A stretch of DNA of 16,093 nt from NCBI RefSeq assembly GCF_000725545.1, contig NZ_JNZP01000051.1:1-16093 (forward strand), read 5' to 3'. Under the pieces are notes generated by a model. It was not told where the DNA came from and searched no databases. It worked only from the letters and a program-made list of their open reading frames with translations. Positions 1 to 6,954 of this stretch are shown in pieces (the first letter of the stretch is position 1; each line of letters begins with the position of its first letter). Source of the DNA: Streptomyces exfoliatus. Its GTDB lineage: Bacteria > Actinomycetota > Actinomycetes > Streptomycetales > Streptomycetaceae. Both the position numbers and the translations under genes were made by a program.

Positions 1-373
1 CTGGACCGGCCGATGGCCGGGTCGCGGAGCCCCCTTTTCGAGCCCCCGCCGCATGCTGGTGGGCCCGGACGACCGTGGAATCGACCGACACCAGCCACTC
101 GATGTCGCCCGCCGCGTCCGTCTTCGCCTGCGCGGCCCGAAGCATCCGGTCGAACGTCCCGTCCGCCGCCCACCTGCGAAAACGCGTATGCAGCGTGGCC
201 CACGGACCGTATCGCTCGGGCACATCCCGCCAGGCCGTCCCGGTGCGGAACTTCCACACGATCCCGTTCAGGACCCGGCGGTCGTCCAGACGCTTCCGCC
301 CCCGCAACGACTCGGGCAGCAACGGCCGGACGAACTCCCACTCGGCATCGGACAGTTCATGGCGACGTATCAC
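1..373 (-). CDS. IS5-family transposase, first frame, partial
   Basis: This is the N-terminal frame of a two-frame IS5-family DDE transposase. From a GTG at 373 it reads VIRRHELSDAEWEF, followed by RTGTAWRDVPERYG and SVDSTVVRAHQHAAG. These are the typical small N-terminal transposase domain and the strand carrying the first catalytic Asp (about residue 98). In frame the reading then runs into an unlike sequence (KGGSATRPSAG). The -1 frame reads KRGLRDPAIGRS, leading towards the usual GRSRGGLTTK segment of the second frame. The switch lies at a canonical A AAA GGG heptamer (positions 38-32, minus strand), so the full protein probably needs a programmed -1 frameshift. No ATG is in frame; GTG at 373 is the likeliest start, though CTG/GTG codons a little upstream cannot be excluded. 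Confidence 0.8.
   Translation of the reverse strand, partial: MIRRHELSDAEWEFVRPLLPESLRGRKRLDDRRVLNGIVWKFRTGTAWRDVPERYGPWATLHTRFRRWAADGTFDRMLRAAQAKTDAAGDIEWLVSVDSTVVRAHQHAAGARKGGSATRPSAGP
32..38 (-). promoter_or_regulatory. A AAA GGG ribosomal slippery heptamer
   Basis: In the transposase zero frame the codons are CGA AAA GGG GGC, so the heptamer A AAA GGG is in the correct X XXY YYZ phase. Slipping by -1 gives AAA AGG GGG and joins the frame that continues the transposase. This arrangement is well known for IS families that make a fused transposase from two frames. A downstream stimulatory structure, if any, lies outside the window. Confidence 0.65.
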
Positions 374-414
374 GACACCATGATCCACCAGCGGTGATCA
401 TTTGAAGACACTGC

Positions 415-2817
415 CTAGGGCCGTGGAGGCAGGGTCTGTTCCGTCCAGATGGTCTTGCCGTGGCGGGTGTAGCGACTGCCCCAGCGTTCGGTGAGCTGGG
501 CGATCAGGAAGAGGCCCCTGCCGCCCTCCTCCGAGGCCTGGGCGCGGCGCATCCTGGGCTGGGTGCCGCTGCGGTCGGAGACCTCGCAGATCAGCGAGGC
601 CGCGAGGATCAGCCTGAGTTCGATGGGACCGCCCGCGTAGCGGATGGCGTTGGTGACCAGTTCGCTGGCCACCAGCTCGGTGGTGAAGGCCAGATCGTCC
701 AGGCCCCATTCCGACAGCCGGCCCAGTACGTGTTCCCGTGCCTCGGCCACCACCGCCGGATCCGCGTCGAAGGTCCAGGTGGCGGTGGATCGCGCCGGGA
801 TCCCGCGGGTCCGCGCGAGCAGGAGCGTCACGTCGTCCGACAGCGGGCCGGGAACGAGTCCCGCCACCATCTCGGGACCGGCGTCCTCGAGGGACCGGCC
901 GACGGCGAACGCCGCCGACAGCGCGTCCCCGAGCGCCGCCATCCCCTGGTCCAGATCGTCGTGGCCGCGCTCGATGAGGCCGTCGGTGTACAGCGCGAGA
1001 ACGCTGCCGTCCGCCACCTCGACCTCGAAGGGCTCGAAGGGCAGTCCGCCGACTCCCAGCGGTGGCCCGGGGCTGAGGTCCAGGTAGCGGACCGTGCCGT
1101 CCGGAGCCACCAGGGCCGGCGGGGGATGTCCCGCGGCGGCCATCAGACACCTCCGGGTCACCGGGTCGTACGTCAGGTACAGACACGTGGCGCCGAACGA
1201 GCCGAAGCCCGGCTCGCCCCCCGGCGGACGGGTCGCCTCGCCGGCCTCCATCACGAACTGGGTGACGAGGTCGTCGAGATGGGTCAGCAGCTCGTCTGGT
1301 TCGAGGTCCAGGTCCGCGAGCGTCCGTACGGCCGTACGCAGCCGTGCCATCGTGGCGGTGGCCTGCAGGCCGTGCCCGACGACGTCCCCGACGACGAGCG
1401 CGACCCGCGCGGAGGAGAGCGGGATGACGTCGAACCAGTCGCCGCTGACCCCGGTGGCCGTGTCGGTCGGGAGGTACACGCTCGCGGTGTGGACCGCGAC
1501 GGTATCGGTCGTGGGGGACGGCAGCAGACTGCGCTGCAGCCTGACCGCGGCGTTCCTCTCGCGGGCGTACCGGCGCGCGTTGTCGATGACGAGGGCGGCC
1601 CGCGAGGCGATCTCCTCCAGGAGGGCGAGGTCCTCGGGGACGTACGGCGGATGCTCGCCCTCCCGCCCCACCCGGATCCGGCCGAGGAGCAGGCCACGGG
1701 CGCGCAGCCACGTACGCATTCCGTGCGGGGAGGGGAAGTCGTCGTCGGCTCCCTCTTCCGAGGCCGGTGACCACATCCGGCCCGACAGGACACCGTCGGA
1801 GTCCACCTCGACGTCGGCACCGGCCCCGGTACCGGGGCGGGCGCCCGCCTCCGCCGTCAGACGCAGGGTGTGCATCCGGTGGTCCTCGGGGGCGGGCTCC
1901 TCGCTCGTGAACACGGCCTGCGCGACCTCGATGACGGCCACGTCGGCAAGTGCCGGAACGAGCACCTCGGCCAGGTCCCGTGCCGTCTCCTCGGCGGACA
2001 GGTTCGTGCTCAGCACCGTGCTCACCCGGTGCAGCAGGTCGAGGCGGCGCTGCGAGAGCCGCTGCTCCGTGACGTCGAGGAACAGGGCCGTGACCCCCGC
2101 GACCGCGCCGTTCGCCTCCTGGAGGCGGAACGCCGACACCGCCATGATCCGCCCGGTGCCCGGGTCGACATGGGTGTGGGCCTCCACGTCGACCGCGACC
2201 AGCGGAATCCCGGTCTCCAGGACCTCCCACAGCCGCGTCTCGATCACGTGGGCGTCCGACTCCCACAGAAAGTCCGCGAGCCGGAACCCGCTCAGATCGC
2301 CGGGTACACCCGAGTAGGGCAGCAGGTGGGTGTTCGTCCGCACCACCCGCAGATTCCTGTCCAGAACAGCGAGGCCGATTCGTTCCTGGAGGAACAGCTC
2401 CCGCATGAAGGCGTGCCCCTGGCGCCATTGCGCGACCAGCGCGCGCGGGGCGAGGAGGACGAGGGACTGCTGCGCGCGACCGGTCAGGCGTCCCTCGTCG
2501 AGCGGCAGGACCCGGAACAGCACGTCGTCGCCGCCGTCAGGGGCGAGTCGCGCGTGCCCCTCCCAGACCGGTCCGTCCCGCTGGGCCAGGACCGCAGGCC
2601 AGGTCGCGGGGTCCGCGAGCAGGTCCCGGATCCGCCGCCCGCACAGGTCGTCCGCCGTACGGTTGAGGAGTGCCTCGGCCGCCGGCGTACAGCTCAGGAT
2701 GGTTCCGCCCGCGTCCACGACGAGCCCGGCCGCGTGCCCGGCGTCGAGAGGGTCGTCGTTGCTGCGGGCCATCCGGGTGCACACTCCGTTCCACGCCTGG
2801 TCGCCGGCGAGGACCAT
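415..2817 (-). CDS. PAS/GAF/PP2C (SpoIIE-type) phosphatase with HATPase domain
   Basis: This is a large cytosolic signalling protein of the RsbU class, expected to dephosphorylate an anti-sigma-factor antagonist; its C-terminal kinase-like domain resembles RsbW-type anti-sigma factors. Domains in order: PAS (about 25-125), second PAS (about 140-250), GAF (about 265-420), PP2C/SpoIIE (about 440-670), HATPase_c (about 685-790). The phosphatase metal-binding aspartates are visible in SGDWFD (460), VVGDVVGHG (478), LYTDGL (612) and LSDDVT (661-662). The kinase domain shows SELVTNAIRYA (Asn723), EVSDRS and GGRGL. No transmembrane segment is seen. The start is ambiguous: ATG at 2817 has GGAGG only 1 nt away, whereas ATG at 2772 (MARSNDD) has GGAG 11 nt upstream and may be the real start. 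The stop is TAG made of TA (417-416) plus G415, the first base of the adjacent IS, so the native C-terminus may have been longer. No sigma or antagonist gene lies beside it. Confidence 0.88.
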   Translation of the reverse strand: MVLAGDQAWNGVCTRMARSNDDPLDAGHAAGLVVDAGGTILSCTPAAEALLNRTADDLCGRRIRDLLADPATWPAVLAQRDGPVWEGHARLAPDGGDDVLFRVLPLDEGRLTGRAQQSLVLLAPRALVAQWRQGHAFMRELFLQERIGLAVLDRNLRVVRTNTHLLPYSGVPGDLSGFRLADFLWESDAHVIETRLWEVLETGIPLVAVDVEAHTHVDPGTGRIMAVSAFRLQEANGAVAGVTALFLDVTEQRLSQRRLDLLHRVSTVLSTNLSAEETARDLAEVLVPALADVAVIEVAQAVFTSEEPAPEDHRMHTLRLTAEAGARPGTGAGADVEVDSDGVLSGRMWSPASEEGADDDFPSPHGMRTWLRARGLLLGRIRVGREGEHPPYVPEDLALLEEIASRAALVIDNARRYARERNAAVRLQRSLLPSPTTDTVAVHTASVYLPTDTATGVSGDWFDVIPLSSARVALVVGDVVGHGLQATATMARLRTAVRTLADLDLEPDELLTHLDDLVTQFVMEAGEATRPPGGEPGFGSFGATCLYLTYDPVTRRCLMAAAGHPPPALVAPDGTVRYLDLSPGPPLGVGGLPFEPFEVEVADGSVLALYTDGLIERGHDDLDQGMAALGDALSAAFAVGRSLEDAGPEMVAGLVPGPLSDDVTLLLARTRGIPARSTATWTFDADPAVVAEAREHVLGRLSEWGLDDLAFTTELVASELVTNAIRYAGGPIELRLILAASLICEVSDRSGTQPRMRRAQASEEGGRGLFLIAQLTERWGSRYTRHGKTIWTEQTLPPRP

Positions 2818-2846
2818 GCCTCCATGTCACTCTGCCCGGATGCGCG

Positions 2847-2866
2847 CTCCCCGGCATGCCGGGGAG
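2847..2866. terminator. 20-bp perfect palindrome between aldolase and phosphatase genes
   Basis: The arms CTCCCCGG and CCGGGGAG flank CATG, giving a perfect palindrome. As RNA it would form an 8-bp GC stem with a 4-nt loop, consistent with a terminator after the aldolase gene. Its position 30-50 bp upstream of the phosphatase start also allows an operator role. There is no U-tract, as is usual in Streptomyces. Confidence 0.45.
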
Positions 2867-2893
2867 GCCGAATGGCGGCTCATCCCCTCCGGA

Positions 2894-2936
2894 TCACCCC
2901 TACGGCTCACCCCTACGGCTCACCCCTACGGCTCAC
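2894..2936. repeat. 13-bp tandem repeat, 3.3 copies, at the aldolase stop
   Basis: The unit TCACCCCTACGGC occurs at 2894-2906, 2907-2919 and 2920-2932 without mismatch, followed by a partial TCAC (2933-2936). The partial copy contains the aldolase stop codon. Read on the minus strand, each unit carries TGA, and because 13 is not a multiple of 3 the copies put TGA stops into all three frames just after the gene. Confidence 0.85.
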
Positions 2937-3781
2937 GCCGCAGGCCAGTCGACCTTCAGCACGCGCAGGAGCCGTGCCACCTCCGTCGCGACGGACGCCC
3001 GCGCGGGTCCGAGGTACTTGCGGGGGTCGGCGGTCTCGGGGTGGGCGTCGAGGTGGTCGCGCACGGTCCGGGTGAAGGTCTTGTTGAGGTGGGTGGCCAC
3101 GTTCACCTTGGTCATGCCGGCCGTCACCGCCTTGGCGAGGTCGTCGTCGCCGACCCCGGAGGAGCCGTGCAGGACGAGCGGCACGCCCACGGCGGCCCGC
3201 AGGCGGGCGATGAGACCGAAGTCCAGGACGGCGTCGCGGGTGAGCATGGCGTGCGAACTGCCCACGGCGACCGCCAGGGCGTCCACGGCCGTCGCCGTGA
3301 CGAAGGCGACCGCCTCGTCGGGGTCGGTGCGGACGCCGGGGGCGTGGGCGCCGTCCTTGCCGCCGACCTCGCCCAGTTCCGCCTCGACCCACACGCCCGC
3401 GCGGTGGCAGAGGTCCGTGATCTCCCGGGTGGCCGCCACGTTCTGGGCGTAGGACAGCCTGGAGGCGTCGAACATGACGGAGGTGAAGCCGAGGTCGACG
3501 GCCTCGCGGACCAGGTCGGCCGATTCGGCGTGGTCGAGGTGGACGGCCACGGGGACGCCCGCACCCCGGGCGACGGCGAGGGCCGCGAGGCCGATCGGCG
3601 CGAGCGCACCGTGGTAGCGGACGGTGTTCTCGCTGATCTGGAGGATGACCGGCAGCCCGGCGCTCTCCGCTCCGGCGACGATCGCCTCGGCGTGCTCGAT
3701 CTGGATGACGTTGAACGCTCCGACGCCCGACGTTCCCGCGTACGCGGGGGCGACGATCTCGTCAGTGGCTGACAGGGGCAT
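2933..3781 (-). CDS. class II ketose-bisphosphate aldolase (GatY/KbaY/Fba family)
   Basis: This is a cytosolic metal-dependent aldolase that should cleave a ketose 1,6-bisphosphate (tagatose- or fructose-type) into dihydroxyacetone phosphate and glyceraldehyde 3-phosphate. It is 282 residues, the usual length. Visible motifs are GAFNVIQ (21-27), HLDHAES with the likely catalytic Asp83 and zinc-ligand His84, EAELGEVGGKDG (134-144), VGSSHAM (His177), LHGSSGV (His205) and KVNVAT (Asn227). SSHAM replaces the more common T.HG at the second zinc histidine, so substrate preference may differ. ATG at 3781 was chosen because GGAG lies about 6 nt upstream; an in-frame GTG at 3805 has no comparable site. 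It follows the SIS gene by 82 bp on the same strand and is probably in one operon with it. Tagatose 1,6-bisphosphate is inferred from the neighbours, not from the sequence alone. Confidence 0.88.
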   Translation of the reverse strand: MPLSATDEIVAPAYAGTSGVGAFNVIQIEHAEAIVAGAESAGLPVILQISENTVRYHGALAPIGLAALAVARGAGVPVAVHLDHAESADLVREAVDLGFTSVMFDASRLSYAQNVAATREITDLCHRAGVWVEAELGEVGGKDGAHAPGVRTDPDEAVAFVTATAVDALAVAVGSSHAMLTRDAVLDFGLIARLRAAVGVPLVLHGSSGVGDDDLAKAVTAGMTKVNVATHLNKTFTRTVRDHLDAHPETADPRKYLGPARASVATEVARLLRVLKVDWPAA

Positions 3782-3863
3782 GGCTCTCTCCACGGAAACG
3801 GACACTCGGGGACTGACGTACGGGACTGGGGTACGGAGAACGGGGCGGGCCGGGGCCCGGGTG

Positions 3864-4814
3864 TCACGCGTGCGGGCCGTCGAGGATCACCGAACGGGTC
3901 AGGTTGCGCGGCCGGTCCGGGTCGTCGCCCTGCGCCTCGGCGAGCCGGACGGCGAGCCGCTGGGCCAGGACGAGGTCCGCCAGCGGGTCGAGCGCGCCGG
4001 AGCCGCCCCCGGATTCCGCGATCATCGTGCCGCCGACCCGGGCCACGTCGTCGGCGAGCCCCCGCGGGGTCGGACCGAACACCCACGCCACCCGGCCGGG
4101 CCCGGTGATGCTGATCGGCCCGTGCCGGTACTCCATGGCCGGGTACGCCTCCGTCCACGCCCCGGCGGCCTCGCGCATCTTCAGGCCGGCTTCGAGGGCC
4201 AGCCCGTAGGTCCAGTGGGTGCCGAGGAAGGTGAACTGCTCGGCGGCGCACACCTCGGGGTCCAGGTCCTGGGCGAGGGCGCGCCGCGCGTCGGAGATCG
4301 CCCGGTCGAGCGGCCCCACGCCGGCCGGCAGCGCGTCCTCCGTCTCCAGGTGCGCGCGGAGCAGCGCGAGCACGGTGGTGGCGAACCGCGTCTGCACCAC
4401 CGACTCCTCGTCGGCGAAGCCCAGTACGGCGACGCTGTCGGCGATCCGCATGACGGGAGTCTCGGGGTCGGCGGTGATGGCCCCGGTCGGCGTCGTGCCC
4501 TTCAGCCGGGTCAGGAGGTCCAGGACCTCGGTCGTGGTGCCGGACCGGCTGATCGCGAGCACGCGGTCGTAGCGGCGCCCGTGCGGGAACTCCGAGGCCG
4601 CGAACGCGTCCGTCTCGCCGTGCCCGCCGCGCTCGCGGAGTTCGGCGTACGCCAGGGCCATGAACCAGGAGGTCCCGCAGCCGACGACGGCCACGCGCTC
4701 GCCCCGGCGGGGCAGGACGTCGGCGTACAGGCCGAGCGACTCCTTGGCACGCAGCCAGGTGTCCGGCTGGGTGGCGATCTCGACGGCGGTACGGGACGAC
4801 GCTGTGGTGGTCAT
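3864..4814 (-). CDS. SIS-domain sugar-phosphate isomerase/deaminase, AgaS-like
   Basis: This 316-residue protein carries two SIS domains in the GlmS-isomerase/AgaS arrangement. The first has VGCGTSW (44-50) and SRSGTTTE (89-96); the second has FLGTHWTYGLALEAGLKMREAAG (split around 196-218) and MEYRHGPIS (227-235). The N-terminal EIATQPDTW resembles the EI..QP..W signature of AgaS and GlmS isomerase domains. AgaS converts galactosamine 6-phosphate to tagatose 6-phosphate with loss of ammonia; other relatives act on fructosamine or glucosamine phosphates. The ATG at 4814 has GAGGAG 9 nt upstream. The gene is first in a minus-strand unit with the aldolase and diverges from the DeoR-family regulator. 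With the GH109 gene nearby, a GalNAc/galactosamine substrate is the best guess, but the exact substrate cannot be read from sequence. Confidence 0.82.
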   Translation of the reverse strand: MTTTASSRTAVEIATQPDTWLRAKESLGLYADVLPRRGERVAVVGCGTSWFMALAYAELRERGGHGETDAFAASEFPHGRRYDRVLAISRSGTTTEVLDLLTRLKGTTPTGAITADPETPVMRIADSVAVLGFADEESVVQTRFATTVLALLRAHLETEDALPAGVGPLDRAISDARRALAQDLDPEVCAAEQFTFLGTHWTYGLALEAGLKMREAAGAWTEAYPAMEYRHGPISITGPGRVAWVFGPTPRGLADDVARVGGTMIAESGGGSGALDPLADLVLAQRLAVRLAEAQGDDPDRPRNLTRSVILDGPHA

Positions 4815-4843
4815 ACGGAACGGCTCCTCGGGGAGTGCGTGAA

Positions 4844-4912
4844 AGCGCATGATCAGCGCTTGCTTCGAACATTTGCGAGCATATTTGGTGCGAGAAGTAT
4901 GTCGGAACGACA
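4844..4912. promoter_or_regulatory. candidate operator/promoter cluster between SIS gene and DeoR-family gene
   Basis: The 223-bp divergent spacer holds an AT-rich island. Direct repeats CGAACAT (4866-4872) and CGAGCAT (4876-4882) are spaced 10 bp apart, with a third partial copy CGAGAAG (4891) 15 bp further on. They are flanked by two dyads: AGCGC-N7-GCGCT (4844-4860) and TGTCG-N3-CGACA (4900-4912). DeoR-family proteins commonly bind repeated short sites in such divergent regions, so this is the likely target of the adjacent regulator. No clean -35/-10 pair was identified. Confidence 0.5.
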
Positions 4913-5037
4913 GCTCGTGGTCCAGAGGGCACGGCCGGGACCGGCGTGGCGCGGACGCGTAACCCCGGGGCTGCATGCCCTTCCGCCGACGCGTTACGCT
5001 CCCTGTCCATCGGTGAACGGCCAAGGAGCTCCGAAGC

Positions 5038-5835
5038 ATGTCCAAACACGAGCGGTGGAACGCGCTCCTCGAGCTCCTCGCCGCCGAGGGCAGGCTGGAG
5101 GTCGAGGAGGCCGCCGCGTCCCTGCGGGTCTCGGCCGCGACCATCCGGCGGGACCTCGACGAGCTGGCGGAGCAGCAGATGCTCGTCCGGACGCGCGGCG
5201 GAGCCATCGCCCACGGCGTCTCCTACGAACTGCCCCTGCGGTACAAGTCCTCGCGGAACGCCTCCGAGAAGCAGCGCATCGCGGCGGCGGTCGCCGAACT
5301 CGTCGGCGAGGGAGAGGTCGTGGGGCTCAACGGCGGGACCACCACCACGGAGGTGGCCCGCGCCCTCGCGCTCCGGGTGGGCGGCGGGCGGCGCAACGCG
5401 CCCGAGACATCGGCGCCCGCCTTCACCGTCGTGACCAACGCCCTGAACATCGCGGGCGAACTCGCCGTACGGCCCCAGATCAAGATCGTGGTCACCGGCG
5501 GGGTGGCCCGCCCCCAGACGTACGAGCTGGTGGGGCCCCTGACGGCCGGCGTGCTGAAGGAGGTCGTCCTCGACGTCGCCGTCCTCGGCGTCGACGGGCT
5601 CGACGCCCAGCTCGGTGTGATGACCCGCCATGAGGACGAGGCGAGCATCAGCAGACTGTTCGCCGAACGCGCCCAGCGCGTCGTCGTGGCCACGGACTCG
5701 TCCAAGATGGGCAAGCGCGCCTTCGCCCGCATCTGCGGACTCGACGCCATCGACGTCGTCGTGACCGACTCGGGCGTGCCGGCCGACATGGTCGCGAGCC
5801 TCACCGACCACGGCGTCAAGGTCATCGCGGTCTGA
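5038..5835 (+). CDS. DeoR-family transcriptional regulator of sugar catabolism
   Basis: This 265-residue DNA-binding protein has an N-terminal winged helix (about 4-57, with the signature ATIRRDLDELAEQQMLVRTRGGA) and a C-terminal DeoR sensor domain (about 72-240) typical of sugar-phosphate-responsive repressors. In the sensor domain, GLNGGTTTTEVARAL, VVTNALNIAGEL and VVVATDSSKMGKRAF match the conserved effector-binding loops. The ATG is preceded by AAGGAG at 9 nt spacing. It diverges from the SIS/aldolase pair and most likely represses that pair, and perhaps the GH109 unit, until a phosphorylated sugar accumulates. Family membership is clear; ligand and target genes are inferred from context. 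A strong hairpin follows the gene. Confidence 0.92.
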   Translation: MSKHERWNALLELLAAEGRLEVEEAAASLRVSAATIRRDLDELAEQQMLVRTRGGAIAHGVSYELPLRYKSSRNASEKQRIAAAVAELVGEGEVVGLNGGTTTTEVARALALRVGGGRRNAPETSAPAFTVVTNALNIAGELAVRPQIKIVVTGGVARPQTYELVGPLTAGVLKEVVLDVAVLGVDGLDAQLGVMTRHEDEASISRLFAERAQRVVVATDSSKMGKRAFARICGLDAIDVVVTDSGVPADMVASLTDHGVKVIAV

Positions 5836-5860
5836 CGGAGCGCCGTGCGGACGGAACCGG

Positions 5861-5896
5861 GCCGCCCCCGGACCTCTGCCGAGGTCCGGGGGCGGC
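5861..5896. terminator. bidirectional terminator between deoR-like and NEW3-protein genes
   Basis: A perfect 15-bp GC-rich stem (5861-5875 pairing with 5882-5896; arms GCCGCCCCCGGACCT and its complement) encloses a 6-nt loop. It lies between two convergent stop codons (5835 and 5913), where it can end transcription from both sides. Confidence 0.85.
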
Positions 5897-5912
5897 TGGT
5901 CGTCGCGCCTGA

Positions 5913-6923
5913 TCAGGGCGCGACGGCCATGTCGAAGAGGTGGATGTTGCCGTTGCTCGGCAGCACCACGAAGTCGACCTGCTTGGCCGGGTCCAGCGGG
6001 ATGGAGTGGGCGAAGACGCGGTACTTGATGCCGGCGTTCCCGTACCCGCTCGGCCGGTTGCGGCCGTCGCTCGACGCCACCAGGGTCGCCCCGTGGGCGT
6101 TCGCCGGGTCGAACGACCAGTTGGGGAAGCCGAACGTGCCGGTACCGCTCGTCCCGTCCGTGTAGTACACGGTGGCGGTGCCCGAGGCCCCGCTGGTGAC
6201 GCCCGAGCCGAGGAACACGAGCTTGCTGCCGGAGCCGTTCAGGGTGACGGCCTGGCCAGACGCGGTGGCGTTGTTCCGGGTGCCGCTCGGCACGTTCGGC
6301 CAGACGAGGCGCGCGCCGAGGGCGTCGACGGTGCCGCCGGGGCGCAGCCCGACGTCGGCGAGCTTCTGCGCGGAGAAGCTGTTGCCCTCGCCGTCGTAGT
6401 CGCCGGGAGCGGTGTTGCTCTCGTCGGTCACCGCCACGTTGTTGTACGCGTCGGCCAGCCGGGCCAGGGGAGTGCCGCTGCGCTGGGTCCTGGTCGCCGT
6501 GGCCGAACCGCGTCCGTCACCGCCCTGGTAGGTCGCGGTCGCCGTGAACGTACGGACGGTGAAGCCGTCGCGCTGCTCCGGTACCTGGATCCGGAACGTG
6601 GCGTCGGAGGAGGCTCCCGTGGGGAGGGAGCCGTCCACGCGGACGGCGGAGGGCTGTACGGCCCAGCCGGCCGGTCCGCCGAAGGACACCGTCAGCGAGC
6701 GCATCCGGGCCGGTCCGGCGTTGGTGACGGTCACCTTCACCGTGGAGATGGCCGGACCCGCCAGGTCCACGGGGGAGATCGTCACCTCCGTGGCGGCGGC
6801 GGCCGGCAGCGGCTCCGTCTCCGCCGCGGCCGCCGACCCGACGGCCGTCGCGGTCGGCAGGAGGGCGAGCGCCCCCGCCACGGCCACCGCTCTGAGCGTT
6901 CCGATCAGTCCTGCTGATCTCAC
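5913..6923 (-). CDS. secreted NEW3-domain protein with C-terminal beta-sandwich
   Basis: This 336-residue exported protein has a Sec-type signal peptide (RSAGLIGTLR, a hydrophobic stretch AVAVAGALALLP, then an Ala-rich region near 30-35). Next is an NEW3-like, CARDB-type domain (about 45-150, with VKVTVTNAG and PAGWAV). The C-terminal domain (about 158-336) has AYNNVAVTDESN, FSAQKLADVGL, TVYYTDGTSG, FGFPNWS, IPLDPAKQVDFVVLP and a final HLFDMAV. Modules of this kind are often C-terminal parts of large secreted glycosidases such as GH92-type enzymes. Here no catalytic domain is attached, so it may bind carbohydrate or assist another enzyme. GTG at 6923 was chosen because GGAG lies 7 nt upstream and the signal peptide starts there. 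It lies 31 bp after the GH109 gene and is probably cotranscribed with it. Confidence 0.82.
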   Translation of the reverse strand: MRSAGLIGTLRAVAVAGALALLPTATAVGSAAAAETEPLPAAAATEVTISPVDLAGPAISTVKVTVTNAGPARMRSLTVSFGGPAGWAVQPSAVRVDGSLPTGASSDATFRIQVPEQRDGFTVRTFTATATYQGGDGRGSATATRTQRSGTPLARLADAYNNVAVTDESNTAPGDYDGEGNSFSAQKLADVGLRPGGTVDALGARLVWPNVPSGTRNNATASGQAVTLNGSGSKLVFLGSGVTSGASGTATVYYTDGTSGTGTFGFPNWSFDPANAHGATLVASSDGRNRPSGYGNAGIKYRVFAHSIPLDPAKQVDFVVLPSNGNIHLFDMAVAP

Positions 6924-6954
6924 GTGCTGCTCCTTCTCGAGACGGGCGGAGGGG

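Larger units (their letters stand above)
1..415 (-). mobile_element. IS5-family (IS427-group-like) insertion sequence, partial
   Basis: One end of an insertion sequence, with the rest beyond the left edge. The transposase reads on the minus strand from about 373 off the window. The element appears to end at 415: on the minus strand its terminus reads GGCAGTGTCTTCAAATGATC, directly preceded by TA (416-417), the kind of target duplicated by IS427-like elements. The other inverted repeat is not in the window, so the exact boundary and the TA duplication are inferred. The element abuts the 3' end of the phosphatase gene and is transcribed in the same direction. Confidence 0.75.

Noticed and set aside
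460..1770. Long plus-strand open frames opposite the phosphatase gene (also 1094-2317, 1870-3075, 2330-3772)
   Set aside because: Antisense shadows caused by GC bias; no recognisable motifs or ribosome sites.
398..2428. Long open frame on the minus strand overlapping the phosphatase gene
   Set aside because: It is a high-GC shadow frame, rich in Arg/Gly/Pro with no domains; the overlapping frame contains all phosphatase and kinase motifs.
3124..5811. An 895-residue minus-strand frame across the SIS, aldolase and DeoR genes
   Set aside because: It overlaps three genes with clear family motifs in other frames and contains only low-complexity antisense sequence.
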